Positions 1 through 12,565 of a stretch of 64,000 nucleotides of DNA are shown one piece after another; position 1 is the first letter of the stretch, and every line of letters starts with the position of its first letter. Source of the DNA: Diphasiastrum complanatum. Its lineage: Eukaryota; Streptophyta; Lycopodiopsida; Lycopodiales; Lycopodiaceae. The stretch is from the NCBI GenBank assembly GCA_029204225.1, contig CM055092.1, forward strand, positions 42,473,760 to 42,537,759. The letters run 5' to 3'. The notes beneath the pieces were generated by a model that made no database searches, was not told the DNA's origin, and worked only from the letters and a program-made list of their open reading frames with translations. The position numbers and the translations under genes are program-made.

Positions 1-619
1 CTTGCAGACAAAGCATGGGACATCCCAATAGGGTCCAAACAATCCAAGCGTTCACGCTCCCGGGCTACTTCACCATTAGAACTTCTACCCAAAAGGGCGA
101 ACACAAGTATTATTCCGCTAGTACACAAGCCACCAAGCTCACAACCAGATCCGCAAGCAGCATCATCATCGGCAGCTCAACAGGCCGATACCTCCAAGGC
201 CCAGTTGCCAGACACAAGGCAACAATGCATACGCAGAAAGCTTCAGGCCAGGAGGAAATCACCTGATGGAACATCATCAGATGATTCAACTTGAGATGAT
301 GGAAGTTCAAATACAGCCTCTCCGACACACTCCTCACCCTTACACACCATCGGCGGGGGTGATGGAGCTGCTACATCATCGACAGCAGCAGACACGGGCA
401 CAATCCAAGTCATGCCACCAGATGAAGTCACCACCCCACCCATGTTGATAACCACGCCAACGCCGCCAACTTCACCATCGACACTTTCTTCGGGGGGAAA
501 GGGGGGGGGGAGGAGGAGGAGGAGGAGGAGTGAGGAATACCATTCTCCAAGACACGGAAGCGGCCTAGCAGTCGCAAGCCCAACATCCACAGGCCCAACA
601 AATCCATACCTTGGATACT

Positions 620-2419
620 TCACAATATTTTGATGTTGCCGACCTAATGGAGATAAGTGATGATGAACCGGAAAAAAAAAAGATCAGTCAGGAGGAAGTC
701 TGACCCTCCCACTAACCACCACCACCACCACCACAACAACAACAACCACCATTGCTACTGATATTATTTCTGAAGATCACTTTGAAAGAGGTCCAGTAGA
801 AACTGAAGCGCAGATGGTCTAGATCGACCAAGTATGAGACGGATCGTCGGGTGCAATGACAGTTGGTGTCCCTCTAATTAAGCCCGAGGACATACAGTTC
901 CAGGCCCCACAGGCCACAACCATCTGGATGGAGAAGTATGTGCGCCGGATCTAGGAACGAGAAGCTAAGAAAAGAAATTTTGAAAGTATTGCGGCCAAGC
1001 AGAAAAAGATCATCCTTGAGTCTCAGAAGCAGCTAGAAAATACAACAAAGGCCCTGCAGTAAGTCTTGGACAAGGTGAACCAATTGTGGGACACGGCGTG
1101 CAAGGCCCAAGCAAGCACTCTTACAAAGAAACCACGGGACGATGATGGAGATGACGGAACATGCAATAAGGACGAGCAAACCCGACCATTAGATGGTAGC
1201 TCGAGATCGGGTAGCGAGAGAGCCGAAGCTGCTTCCAGAGCTTTTCCCCTTTCCCCTCCCACTTTTAACTCCTCATCTTATTCTGCTTTTAATTTTTCTG
1301 AAACATTCATTCCAACTTACCATGTTTCTTCATCTTCCCTCTCTCCACCACCTCCTAGCAGATTAATGGGCCCATCAAAAGGTCTAGCTGACACGTACAA
1401 AGCCCGACGAGACGAGTTCCTTCAACAACTTCACTCCCCCGGTGCAGCGTACAATTTGTTAAACCCACCACCTCCTAAACCTATCATCCTTGCACCTCTC
1501 TCTCCTAATCATTCCATCCCTGACTTTCCAGAGATTAACACTGACAACGGGGGGGATGATGACTTCTTGGCAGATCCATTGGAGTCAAGAAGATTCTCGT
1601 CCAGACAAGACATGGGTGTAGTTGAGCCGTCTACGAGCGAGTGGGCAAAGGAAAAAGATACGGGCACTAAGGTCCTGGATGATTAGCTGGTGAGGACACC
1701 ACAACAACATAGGGCAGCTTCTCCTACCAGGCCAAGAGGCAAGATGGCTGATACCAAAGAGTCAGAGAGATTTGAAAGAAAATATCCTCCCAACATGAGG
1801 GGAGGCAAAGAGGAGATCGATCAAAGCCAATACTCTACCAGGGCTGAGATCATTGCGGCACTGCAACCACAACCTGAATGGCGGAGCAAGGTCTTGAAAG
1901 ATAGTAGGCAGCTGCAAGAATACCTGAGGGCACCGGCATGGAAACAAATTGATCCATTCTACATGTCGTTCAAACGAAGAAATCCATGGCCGGTAGAAAA
2001 GCCACTGTTGAATTGGTGAACTGGCCAGTGATTCCAAAAATTTCAGACAAAATCTCCCTGGATGACCTGAGGCTACAATTGCTAGACTTCGAGCACAAAT
2101 ATAAGACGAGTGCCAATTTTTGCATGCAAGAAACGTCGAATATTGCCGATCCATGGTCTTTCTAATGCAGCAAGAATGTTTTTGGGATCGTGGTTTGGAT
2201 CAAATCAGGATCAATCCCAACGTAGCCCTCCAGTCAGAGAAAGACCATGAGATGATGGCCCGACTATACTACAAAGCGGCCTTCATGTCATCACGATATG
2301 TCACCATGATAGAAGACTGGCAGGAGATGGGCTTCATCGAAAAGATACGAGAGTACTTGGGGCCACTAAACTATGGAAGTAAGCTCCGCTTCAATATTAA
2401 CCTTCGTCGACTTCACTGA
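620..2419 (+). pseudogene. Broken ORF chain of unknown product, antisense to the neighbouring LTR
   Basis: I do not recognise this protein. The longest open pieces are at 1066-1686, 1690-2019 and 2120-2419. They continue one another through single stops (TAA near 1060, TAG at 1684) and a frameshift near 2019. The first part (about 955-1060) is Lys/Glu/Gln-rich and looks like a coiled coil. The middle is Ser/Pro-rich and acidic. The last 250 residues are more globular, with Trp, Tyr and Phe. A Pro/Thr-rich low-complexity stretch precedes it. To its right, on the minus strand, lie a tRNA-Asp primer binding site and an LTR, so this ORF would sit inside that element in reverse orientation. Some Ty3/gypsy lineages of the Tat group carry such antisense ORFs. 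Linking it to them is inference. It could also be an unrelated decayed gene. Confidence 0.4.
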
Positions 2420-2970
2420 AACTAAAAAACATGGAAAAGTAGCTACTGGCAAACTGGCAAAGGTTTACAGTAACTATTTTTGCAGATATTGAAGTTGGCG
2501 AGGGTTCTGATGGCAAATTTCTATATTTGGTGTCTAAGAGCCTTCGCCAGTGACTTTACACTCAGTATTAACCTTTGCCGACCTCCAAGATGGCTCTGAT
2601 GCTGAAAATGAAGTCGGGCGAATGTTGAGATTCTGGACATTTTTTTACAAAGGTTTTTTCATTTTTTTTGGCTTTTTTTTTTGGCAATTTTGGCAAGGAA
2701 ATAACCTTCGTCTGACTAGTTGTAGGTACTGATGATGTGGTCGAACGTACTACCAGGTGGACGAAGGTTGGTTTGAGGTCTGATAGGTGTTTTTTGGCTC
2801 TTTTTTGGGTTTCTCACCTCTAAATCTCCCTCCACTCATACAAAAATCATGAAAAAACAACAAATCTAACCTCTACTCCACACTAGTCTACCCCCCACAA
2901 ATCCATTCCACAAGCAAAAATCACAAGATGAATGCATGCAAGCTAAAAAGCAAGAAAATGCTAATCTATT
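2420..2970 (-). other. No gene; probable leader of a minus-strand Ty3/gypsy element
   Basis: No ORF of note. The stretch has several T-rich runs and repeated CCTTCG(T/C) motifs. It lies between the broken ORF chain and the primer binding site, where the untranslated leader of the minus-strand gypsy element should be. That assignment is positional only. Confidence 0.4.
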
Positions 2971-2987
2971 CCCCAGCAACGGCGCCA
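2971..2987 (-). promoter_or_regulatory. Primer binding site matching tRNA-Asp
   Basis: Read on the minus strand this is TGGCGCCGTTGCTGGGG, complementary to the 3' end of plant tRNA-Asp with one mismatch. It lies a few bases inside the LTR end at 2994, as expected for a Ty3/gypsy element (Athila-type elements use this primer). The same motif occurs on the + strand at 51288. Confidence 0.8.
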
Positions 2988-2993
2988 AAAATT

Positions 2994-3776
<783 letters not shown>

Positions 3777-3789
3777 ACTTATTGCTCTA

Positions 3790-4420
3790 CATGTACATTG
3801 TACTGTGGCAGGGCCCACTTGGTAAGCTTAGCCAGTAGTACTTTAGTGGTGGGACCCGCTAAGTGTCCAACAATGGTTCTTGATCTCGACTATCCATTTG
3901 GTAAGGTTGATCTCCCTGTCTGTCATAGTTGCATCTTTGGTAAGCAGGCTAGGATTCCTTTTAGATCAAACCATATGCATGCAGCAAAATATTTGTTAGA
4001 TGTTATTCACACCGATATATGTGGACCTATGCAAACTCCTTTATTGCTAGATGAAAAGTATTTCATTAACTTTATTGACGAATTCTCTAGAAGAGCAATT
4101 GTTTATTTCATTCAATAGAAATCAGAGGCTTTTATCAAATTCAGAAAATTCAAAGAGCATGCTGACGAATCAAAGCACTTAGGTCAAATAATGGGGGAGA
4201 GTACATCTCCAATGAATTCAAGGAGTATTGCCTTAACAACGACATTGAGCAACAATATATTACCTCCTATTTGCCTCAGTCAAATGGTCTTGCTGAGAGA
4301 AAGAACATAACCTTAGTTGAATCGGCAAAGTGGCTCAGTTCTTTAGAGTTGATTAGAGATTGTTATTGTGCTTACTGCTTATCAGTAGTTGCGCTTAATT
4401 TAGACTTATATTTTAGCTGC
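3790..4420 (+). pseudogene. Ty1/copia pre-integrase and integrase fragment
   Basis: The open part to 4118 contains the end of the GAG-pre-integrase zinc-binding region (CHSC followed by IFGKQARIPF) and the start of the integrase core (VIHTDICGPMQTP, then INFIDEFSRR). This is typical of copia integrase, which joins retrotransposon cDNA to host DNA. A stop at 4116 follows. Degraded integrase continues in shifted frames to a recognisable NGLAERKN-like region near 4290. Gag, protease, RT and LTRs are absent. It abuts the gypsy LTR directly, so it is a truncated piece or a rearrangement product. Confidence 0.8.
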
Positions 4421-5006
4421 TCAAAGATAGCTTAGAGTACGCGACTTCGATCCACAACTTGTTGTACTCATTTACATCTGTTTTGCTTTCATACTAAATC
4501 AATACTATCTTCTTATGGCATTGAGCTTCATCTCAAAATGTATGCATTTATGTAATTCTTCGCGACTGATTATTTGCCTGACAATTCAATGCTTTAAATA
4601 TTTGCTATGTAATCACTGTAGTACTAATGATTTCAATATTAGTTACTATAAGATCGAACGTGATTTTTTATTACTATTATTCTGTTTGAAATTGATAGGT
4701 GCAGTCATGCATGAAGAAAGAGGAAGATAGTTTATTCCGCTGCACATGATAATCTTTTTTTCTTGTCGTTTAAATTCTTTTTATTTGAATCTTATTTGAC
4801 CTATCTTTTATACACCTCTTTTCAACATGAAGAATAATCAAGGTAGGCCGAATAGTCAAAGGGTGACCGAATAGTCGGTGTCGGTTGAGTTGTCAAGTCT
4901 CTATTATCTATTCCTTTGTATTTCTGCAAACTATCAAGAAACAAGTGCATTTCTGTAGAGTATGCGACTGTACAAGTATTTACAACAGTTACTGTATGGA
5001 TCTAGA
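4421..5006. other. No gene seen; AT-rich spacer
   Basis: AT-rich sequence without a supportable ORF. It may include the far LTR of the minus-strand copia element to the right, because a purine tract (AAGGGGGGG on the minus strand) sits near 5046. However, I see no match here to that element's LTR at 8272-8580. Confidence 0.4.
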
Positions 5007-6151
5007 TTAGCAGAGAGATAGGGATGGAGAGGATAGAAATCTAGCACCCCCCCTTAATTTGGATCCTTGAACGTCCTGATTTTTAAATTCAATATAGCAT
5101 AAAAAAAATTTGTGTGCTTCCTGATTTAACCCTTTTGTAAATATATCAGCTGTCATGTATTGGATTCTGCAAAATTTCAGACTTACCGCCTTGTTGAATA
5201 TCTTGCTCCTGATGTAGTGGTACTTAATCTCGATGTGCTTGCTCCTAGAGTGAAATGTATGATTGATCAATAATACAATGGCACTCTGATTGTCACACTG
5301 AATAATTGTTGGAGTAGATTGTTTGAGACCAATATTAGACAATAAATTCCTCAGCCAAATTGTCTCCTTAGTAGCTTGAGAGGCTGCAATGTACTCAGAT
5401 TCTGTATGGACATTATTGAACAAGAAGACAAGTCCATAAGTTGATCTTCTGGTGTCGATATCACCTGCCCGATTTGCATATGTATATCCATGAAGAGTAT
5501 GGATATCGCATGATTTGACATCACCATAGCAGATACAGAGGTCAATAATAGCTCGTACATATCTGATTACTCTGAAAAGAGCTTTCCAGTGGATCATACC
5601 AGGGTTGGCCATTTATTGGCTCAAGGAACTTATGGTGTATGTAAGATCGGGGGCCTGGTAGAGATCATTGCATACATGAGGGATCTGATAATTGATTGGT
5701 ATGGATATCCCTTCATTTCGACCTTCTCCTCATTGGCCCAAGGGCATTGTTCCTTGGATAATTTTAGGCCTAAATCCATGGGATTATGTACAAACTTGCA
5801 ATTCATGAAATTGAATCTCGTCAGCAAATTATGGAAGTACCTTTGCTGGGTGATATAGAGAAGTTTTCTACTTTTGTCTCTGTGAATTTGAATCCCAAGA
5901 CAATAATGCACCTCTCCAAGATCTTTCATTTCGAATTCTTGGAATAGCATCCTCTTGTTGTCCTTTGTCAGTCCAATATTGTTGCTAAACAACAACGTAT
6001 CATCCACATAGAGTGTGATGATGACAAAGAATTGATTGATAGCTTTGAAATATACACTACAATATGCAAAGCTTGGTTCAAATCCATGATCGATAAAGAA
6101 TGCGTTGATTCGATGAAACCATGCTCTGGATGATTGCTTCAGAATGTACAA
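5007..6151 (-). pseudogene. Ty1/copia reverse transcriptase and RNase H, broken
   Basis: Two minus-strand pieces, 6151-5630 (RT) and 5612-5007 (RNase H). RT copies the element's RNA into cDNA and RNase H degrades the RNA strand. The RT part has the catalytic YVDD box in ITLYVDDTLLF, followed by the copia hallmark DLGEVHYCLGIQ. The RNase H part has QATKETIWLRNLL, CDNQSAI, the SRSKHIEIKYHYIR block and the terminal ADIFTKGL motif. A frame break separates them near 5615. The RT N-terminus is decayed up to about 6450. The order on the minus strand is gag, protease, integrase, RT, RNase H, which is the copia order. Confidence 0.9.
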
Positions 6152-6467
6152 AGCTTTATGGAGTTTGCATACCTGATCTTCTCGACTATTGATGATATAG
6201 CCTTTTGGTTAGATCATATAGATGTCTTCCTTGATAGCTCCATTGAGGAATGTCATTTGTACGTCCATCTAGTGTACCCCAACATCTGCTGCATCAGCAT
6301 ATGATAGTAGCAGTTGAATGGAAGTATGCTTGACAATTGGGCTAAAAGTTTCAAAATAGTCGATATTGAGAATGCTCAATGCCATTGGCTAAGCAATAGT
6401 CTTTGAACTCATTTGAGATGTATTCATCGCCGTTGTCACTTCTGAGAGCTTTGATATTCTTGCTTGT

Positions 6468-7001
6468 CTACAACTCAGCATTTTCTTTGTATTTCTTGAA
6501 GAATTGCAAGGCTTCAGATTTGTGCTTCAGAAAATATACATCAGTTCTTTCAGAATAGTCATCTATAAAAGTAATAAAGCATTTAGCACCAAGCAGTGAT
6601 GGTGTTTGCATTGGGCCACATATATCAATATGTACAATGTCTAGGAAATCTTTAGATATATGTTCTTGATTTGACTTAAATGGCCTTCTTGCATGCTTTC
6701 CTATGATACAGCTTTGGCAGATAGGAGGGTCAACAAATCGATAGTCTAAATCATGAACTGAAAAATGTCTAGACATGTTACCTATCGATACATGATTAAG
6801 GTCACCAAGTCTATAATGCCAAATCAATTCTTTATTGACAGATGATGAACTACTTGAAGCACAATCAGTCGATGAATTACAATGATTAAGCCTACAGAGA
6901 TTTCTGAGTGCAAGAATCATCTTGCTTTTATCAAAAATATGACATGAATCTACCTGAAACTCTACCTTATGTCCTAAGTTTGTAATTCGACTAACCGACA
7001 A
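6468..7001 (-). pseudogene. Ty1/copia pre-integrase and integrase core
   Basis: The protein contains the GAG-pre-integrase His/Cys motif (ending CQSCIIGKHARRPF) followed by the DDE integrase core start (DIVHIDICGPMQTPS, ITFIDDYSERTDVYFL). The first catalytic Asp is visible; the ORF ends before the later ones. It is close in sequence to the integrase fragment at 3790, which suggests the same copia lineage. It overlaps the protease ORF end and belongs to the same broken polyprotein. Confidence 0.88.
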
Positions 7002-7246
7002 TTTGTCATCAGGTTCGGGATAAACGATACATTTGGTTTCAGTTTCGACAGTCCATTCTGAAATTTTAGTCTAACAATACCTTCACCTTCAATTCCATGT
7101 GAGCTGTTGTCTCCAAGGTGAACAAATTTCTTGGCGTTGTAGGCCGAATAGTCGATAAACCATTCTTGATGGCTTGTCATGTATTGTGTTGCTCCAGAGT
7201 CGAGAAACCACACCTCCGATTGTTCGACATGGTGATGGTTCACCAT
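6974..7246 (-). pseudogene. Ty1/copia aspartic protease
   Basis: Contains WFLDSGATQYM, the catalytic Asp motif of the retrotransposon protease that cuts the Gag-Pol polyprotein. The element's Gag lies upstream and integrase downstream. The reading frame differs from both neighbours, so the polyprotein is frameshifted. Confidence 0.85.
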
Positions 7247-7273
7247 GAAGGCTGCTCATCGTCATCATCGTCT

Positions 7274-8084
7274 TCATCTTCTTGGATCTTTTGCTTCGTG
7301 TTTGTTGCATGGGCTTGTTGATACGGCTACGTATTCTTTTCGTTGTTGAACTTCAAGATCTAACAATCCTGGATTTTGTGGTTCCTCCTCTTGTAATACT
7401 TGCAGAATAGTCTCTTTTTGTTTTGAACAGGTTGCTGATTCTGGGTCTTCTATGACTGTTTTGATTGCTATCGATTTGTCAAACAACTCTCTTCTTATGT
7501 TGCTTCCTTGTGTCCTTCTTTGAGAATAATGCTTGCGAGTCGTTGATGGAGGACGAGGATGCTCCATTCCTTCTTGTCTCCTCCTACAATAGCATGATTA
7601 TGACTCTGGATAATGTAATTTCTGAGTGTGTAAAAATCATAATCACCCAGTTTTCATATGAGGATGGCATTACAACATTAGAGTCTTCGATCACTAGCCT
7701 ATTGCCACCATCTAACAAAGTCTTATATTGATTAATGTGATTCTGAATATAATCACTTTCTGACATTTTGAGTGAGAAGAACTTTCTCCTCAAATGTAGC
7801 TTTGAAGTGACATCTCTCACTTCGTATAGTGTGTTTAATGTATCCCAAGCCTCTTTCGAAGATCGGGCTTGTCTGATGTGGCCAATCTGTGTGTCGGAGA
7901 TGTTAAGGGTGATCAAGGCAAAAGTCTTGCCATCCCTGAGCTTCCATTTGGGAATGGCTTGCTCATTGACACTGGGAAGTAGTTCGGTTCCAGAGACTAT
8001 TTTCCAAAGCTCCTTGGCCATCGGTACTACCCTCATCTTGAATTTTCGTGAGTGGTAATTTGATCCATCAAGCTTGTCCGCCAT
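7274..8084 (-). pseudogene. Ty1/copia Gag
   Basis: The piece 8084-7584 starts MADKLDGSNYHSRKFKMR, the N-terminus of copia Gag (DUF4219/UBN2 type), followed by the conserved region around SSKEAWDTL and LHLRRKFF. The continuation at 7567-7274 is in another frame and covers the degraded nucleic-acid-binding tail, with no clean zinc knuckle. Gag forms the virus-like particle. The ATG at 8084 lies about 175 bp inside the PBS, a normal leader length. Confidence 0.85.
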
Positions 8085-8259
8085 TAGAGTAGACTGTGAT
8101 TGCGAATCTATCTGGAAATTCAGGATGAGTGTGTGTGTGCAAATAGTAGATTATATGACTGGAAATAATTATAGCAAGTCTCTACTCTTTATAAAAACAA
8201 TCGTTTTGATAATGTAAGCACTAATTCCCCTTCAAAAGAATCAAAGAGTAAAAATTACT

Positions 8260-8271
8260 GCTCTGATACCA
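8260..8271 (-). promoter_or_regulatory. Primer binding site, initiator tRNA-Met
   Basis: The minus strand reads TGGTATCAGAGC, the standard copia primer binding site. It abuts the LTR end CCCAACA with no spacer. Confidence 0.92.
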
Positions 8272-8580
8272 TGTTGGGATTGCAATATATTGCGACCCAG
8301 CAAAGGCAAGCACGCAAAATCCTTGGTGCACGCAACTACGTCTATTTGTTTTTATACCGACTTTGACAGATCGAAGTTTGTCCTACTTGATCACAGTTTC
8401 GAAGTCACTGGATCGATACGATCAATTCCATAGCCATGCATGAATTAGCTAGGTTTTCGATTTAGCTTTGCGGAAGCGTATTAGGTGCAGAAATTAGAGC
8501 GACAAATCGACCTTAGCTATCATTGATATGAATAATTTAATCTATACTAGCCATTGATATTCTTCTTTATTGCAACCCAA
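8272..8580 (-). mobile_element. 5' LTR of the minus-strand copia element
   Basis: The inner end on the + strand is TGTTGGGATTGCAA. Near 8570 there is TTGCAACCCAA, a partial inverted match expected for the other LTR end. The inner boundary is secure because of the PBS. The outer boundary and the length of about 310 bp are inferred from this inverted match. Confidence 0.65.
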
Positions 8581-8589
8581 ATAACTATG

Positions 8590-9110
8590 TAGGTTTCATA
8601 TTTGCCCTTTCAAGATTATACTATGAACAAATTTGGACTTGAGCTTGAGCAACCCTTGGAAAGCATGGATATACTCAGGGGTCTTGACACCATTACACGA
8701 CTTGTTATACAGGTCCAAGGGTAAGCATGCATGGATTTGCCCTAACACCTTTGTATGTGTGTCCTTGCTCATCCTATGTGTTACACCTTTTCGTAAATGC
8801 GGTTTACACGTTTTTAGCATACGTTCTTTGTTTTAAAACAATTTTATATGAAGTAATGCCGCATATACTGATCAGTATGGCTTTTGTCCTGATAGGGTAA
8901 AAATTTGGCTTAGTCTATCGCTAAAACTCACACTTAAATGGGAAGATCAGACTACTAATTTCTATTTTAATTTAAAGCTGTTAAGTAGCAAAGCTTATTT
9001 TGTACATGGATAACATCTGACATTCAACATTGACACTTGTCTTCCTTACATACTAACTCGCGAGGTTTTGTTTTGTGGGATGGTGGCAGGTACCAGCTGG
9101 ATGTCTTGAG
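8590..9110 (+). repeat. Dispersed repeat, copy 1
   Basis: This stretch aligns by eye over most of its length to the reverse complement of about 46490-47110. Shared blocks include TTGGAAAGCATGGATAT, CATGGATTTGCCC, TGGATAACA(T/A)CTGACATTCA and GGATGGTGGCAGGTA. No coding capacity is seen in either copy. The class is unknown. Confidence 0.7.
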
Positions 9111-9119
9111 ATAAGTCTT

Positions 9120-11240
9120 GCTTTGTGTGGCCATCAAATAGTGTCGAAATTTCTTGACCGCAATAATCATGGCCAATGCTTCTCGCTCTATGGTTGACTA
9201 GTTCATTTCTGATTTACTGAGTTGTCGGCTGGCAAATCAGATTGGAAAATCCTTCTTGCATTCTCCTGGCTAGATCAAGATGGCTCGAGCTGCACATTAC
9301 TTTGATGCATATGTAAGCACATGGAACTCGATTGTCCAATTGGGGGGTCGTAAGATTGGTGCTGGAGACCAATGCATATTTAAGTTTCTGGAATGCCTGT
9401 AAGGCTTCCTCCATCCAATGCGGTTTCGTGGTGAGCTTGTAGATTGGCCTTGCTAACTCCGCTAGAATGAAGATCCGATAGTAGTTAGCGTGGCCCATGA
9501 AAATGTAGACCTCGCAAATTATCCCTGGCAGTGGTAGATCAACAATGACCCTTGTCTTTGATAAATGAATGGTGATTCTGTGTCTTGATACAATGTTGCC
9601 CAAAATGAGGCCAGGTGTCATCCAAAACTAACACTTTTCTAGGTTAAAAGACATATGGTACTTGCGGCATTGAATTAACACCTTCTCCAAATGAGATAAA
9701 TGCTCATTGTTAGGCTCGTGCACACACAGATAATCCAGGAACATCTCCAGAATATTTTGCAGGTACTCTTTGAATGTCGCTTGCATGACTCTCTGGAAGG
9801 TACTGGGGGCATTGCAAAGTCTGAATGGCATCACCTTATAGGCATAAGTTCTCCATTCTATGGTACTTCATGCACAATCTTCACTTGATTGTAGCCATTG
9901 AAGTCATCCAGAAAATTGTAAGCTTCAAATCTTGCTACTCGATCTAGGACACTCTATGTGAAGGGCAAGGGAAAGTGATCGTTCTTTGTAACCGCATTCA
10001 GTGCCTTCAAATTCACACAAATTCACATTTTTCCATTTTTTCTGGATACTATGACTATCGGCGATACACATTCTGTATGCTAGATTTCATGAATGAAATC
10101 AACGTCAAATAGCTTCTACAACTCCTAGTTGATCAACTCTGTATAGTTAGGATTGTAGCGGTAGTAACGGATCACCTTGGGGATTGCTCCATCCACCAAG
10201 GGTATGGTATGTTGGACCACAAATGGTGGTATACCCTTTAGGTCCTTGTATGTCCATGCAAAACTGCTTCTCATTTCCACCAACAGATTATGTAGCCTTT
10301 GTGAATTGAGTGGGCGTCAATTGTGCTCTCACATAAACGATTTTGTCTTCTTCACTAGGTTCATCAGCTAGGTTCATTGGTTGCATACGGGTTGGTCCCT
10401 TCGAAGACTTGTTCTTTATCTTCTTGAGCCTTGTCGGGTTATCATTGAGCTTTTTCAATATGATTACCACATCATCTAAATATAGTTTTTTAAGGTTTCT
10501 GGCATATTCTAAATTGGCACTCGGCAAGATTTCTCCTTCAATAGATTAATCTTAGCATAATTGGTCAGTTGTGGGGTTCCAATCATCTATGAGGATAATG
10601 CAAAATCTTGTTCCAACTGGATGGATTTCAAGAAACCGCACCTTCTTTCTGGCCTTTCTATCAGCATGATTGGCTGCATTCTCGTTGTCCTGCGGAATTG
10701 GCTACAGATTGTGAATATTTGCCTCGTGATTGCGAATATCCACATCTACCATAGCTATTGCTTCTTTCGGAAGATCACTCCATCATATCACCTGATTGTA
10801 ATGTTGTTTCATCTTATTCTTCTTAGAAACATGTACCTTAGGTGGTTCCACCTTGGAAACTTTAGCTAATAGAGATTTTTGAGGAGGTTGAGCTGGTATT
10901 TTTCTCATTCCAAATTGATCAAGATCCATATGTTGTAGGATCTGCTCGTTTGTCAACTCAACTTCTTGTTAAAAAGTGGTGTGTAGAAGATAGGTCTAGC
11001 TTGAAAAAATATTTTGGTCAGAATAGTTTTCATCATCACTCAAACAGGGTCCATATGAGTCGTGTTGCTCATATTGATCTGAATTACTGTCGTTGTGCTC
11101 CCCATACTGATAATATTGATTTGAAATACCGTCATTTTGCTCCTCATACTAATAATCACAATATGATTGGTCATCACATTCAGATTGTTTATCAAATTCC
11201 ACCTCATAATCAGAATCAAAATCCATTTTGACAAATCAAG
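9120..11240 (-). pseudogene. Ty3/gypsy protease-RT-RNase H remnant
   Basis: Read on the minus strand: an Asp/Tyr/Gln-rich segment (11240-11000), a linker with the block HMDLDQFGMRKIPAQPPQKS, then 10527-10288 (LADEPSEEDK...VRAQLTPTQF), a badly decayed RT, the RT fragment 9834-9628 (FRLCNAPSTFQRVMQATF) and a connection/RNase H region to about 9120 that includes a degraded TEREALAMI-like motif. The linker and LTPTQF blocks match the + strand element at 52930-53640 (HMDLDRYGTKKVPAQPPQKS), so both belong to one family. Polymerase function is lost: the catalytic box reads FLDYLCVHEP instead of the usual DD. Several frameshifts and stops are present. Confidence 0.82.
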
Positions 11241-12565
11241 AGAGAATATGAGTCTGAAAATAAAAGGACCCTTATAGAAAAAATTGTGAAATTTGATTTT
11301 TGCAAGGAAATAAGCTCTTGACAATTTTAAGCTCTTGACAGTTTCTCCACTTACTTAAAGCTCAGAATTTTACGATGAGTGAGACTGAGAATGGCAAGAA
11401 GTTGTATTTCATATATAATTGAGCACTTTTGCTTTTTACAGCGTTCAATTCCGAACCCATACGAAGATGATATGAGGATCGAAAATACACAAATAAAATA
11501 CAAGGAAGTTTGACTGAGGGTTAGAAAGAGGGTTTTGAAACAAAATTGAAAAGTAATAATTACAAAATCTCAACAACTTAGTAGTGTCAAGCTCATCATT
11601 TTGATCACTTTTCATTTTTACTTCACTAAAATTCGAGCTCAAACAAGAAAATTATGTATAATTACAGAATGAGAATAAAATGAAATAAACAACTTAGAAA
11701 AAAGGGGTTAAAGAAATATCAAAATTGAATTCAATAAATTTTTGGAATCCATGAAACATTCATGTGCTCATAGAAAAATAGAAAGAACCGTCAAAAAATT
11801 CAAAAACTGTTGGCAAATTCTTTCCGAGCACGGAGGAGAGGTGAGGGAATAGAACATTCTTGAGGAATATTTTTTTAGAATATTTCTGGAATATTCAGAG
11901 GGAGAGAGGGAACCTGGTGTCTAGGACGCGACTAGTGCGTTGGAGGGTGCCGCTGCAAGAGAGAGAGAGAGTGAGGGTAATATGCGTGAAAGGGAGGGTA
12001 GGGTAGAGCAGGCAGAAAGATAGACGGGGGCAAAAACCAGGTGGGTAGGCCATAGGGAGAGCAAAAGGTTTGGCGCTATAGGAGAGAGAGAGGAGAGGGG
12101 TGTGAGAGAATAGAGTTAGGGTTATGGGGAGAGAGAGCGATGGGAAGGCGCGAGGGGGAGGGGTCGCGTTTAGGGTTAGGTTAGTCTTTTTTTTAGATTT
12201 AGCCCTAAAACTATTAGGGTTTTAAAAATTGGACAAGGTGTTTCTCTTTTTTTTTAGCACTCCTCATTTTCCTAAACCTAATGGGCGAACATAGGGTTAG
12301 GGCTGATTTTTTTTTGTTATTTTTTTTAGATTAAAAATATGGCGAATCTTCAAAATGAAAGGTTGAAAAAAATTTACAAGAGAAACAAAACTTCAAGTTT
12401 GAAGAATTGAAGTGCTTCTCTCTCACTTGAAAAAATTCACAAAAATTTTTCCAAAATTCTGGCTAGCTTGACCCATCTCCACATAGCTCAAGAGTTATCA
12501 AATCCAGGAGACAAGCATTCAAAACAAGAAACCAAAAGAACAACTGAAGAATACAATCTACAACA
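11241..12565. other. No gene seen; probable copia leader/LTR remnant
   Basis: No supportable ORF. 11320-11880 is AT-rich. 11930-12180 is purine-rich with short GA runs and a TTTAGGGTTAGG motif. 12180-12460 is T-rich. It directly precedes a copia gag start and should hold its LTR and leader, but I find no clear LTR end. A weak PBS-like TTATCAAATCC occurs near 12493. Confidence 0.45.

Noticed and set aside
12160-12185. Telomere-like TTTAGGGTTAGG
   Set aside because: One or two degenerate units only, inside a purine-rich leader; not a telomeric array.
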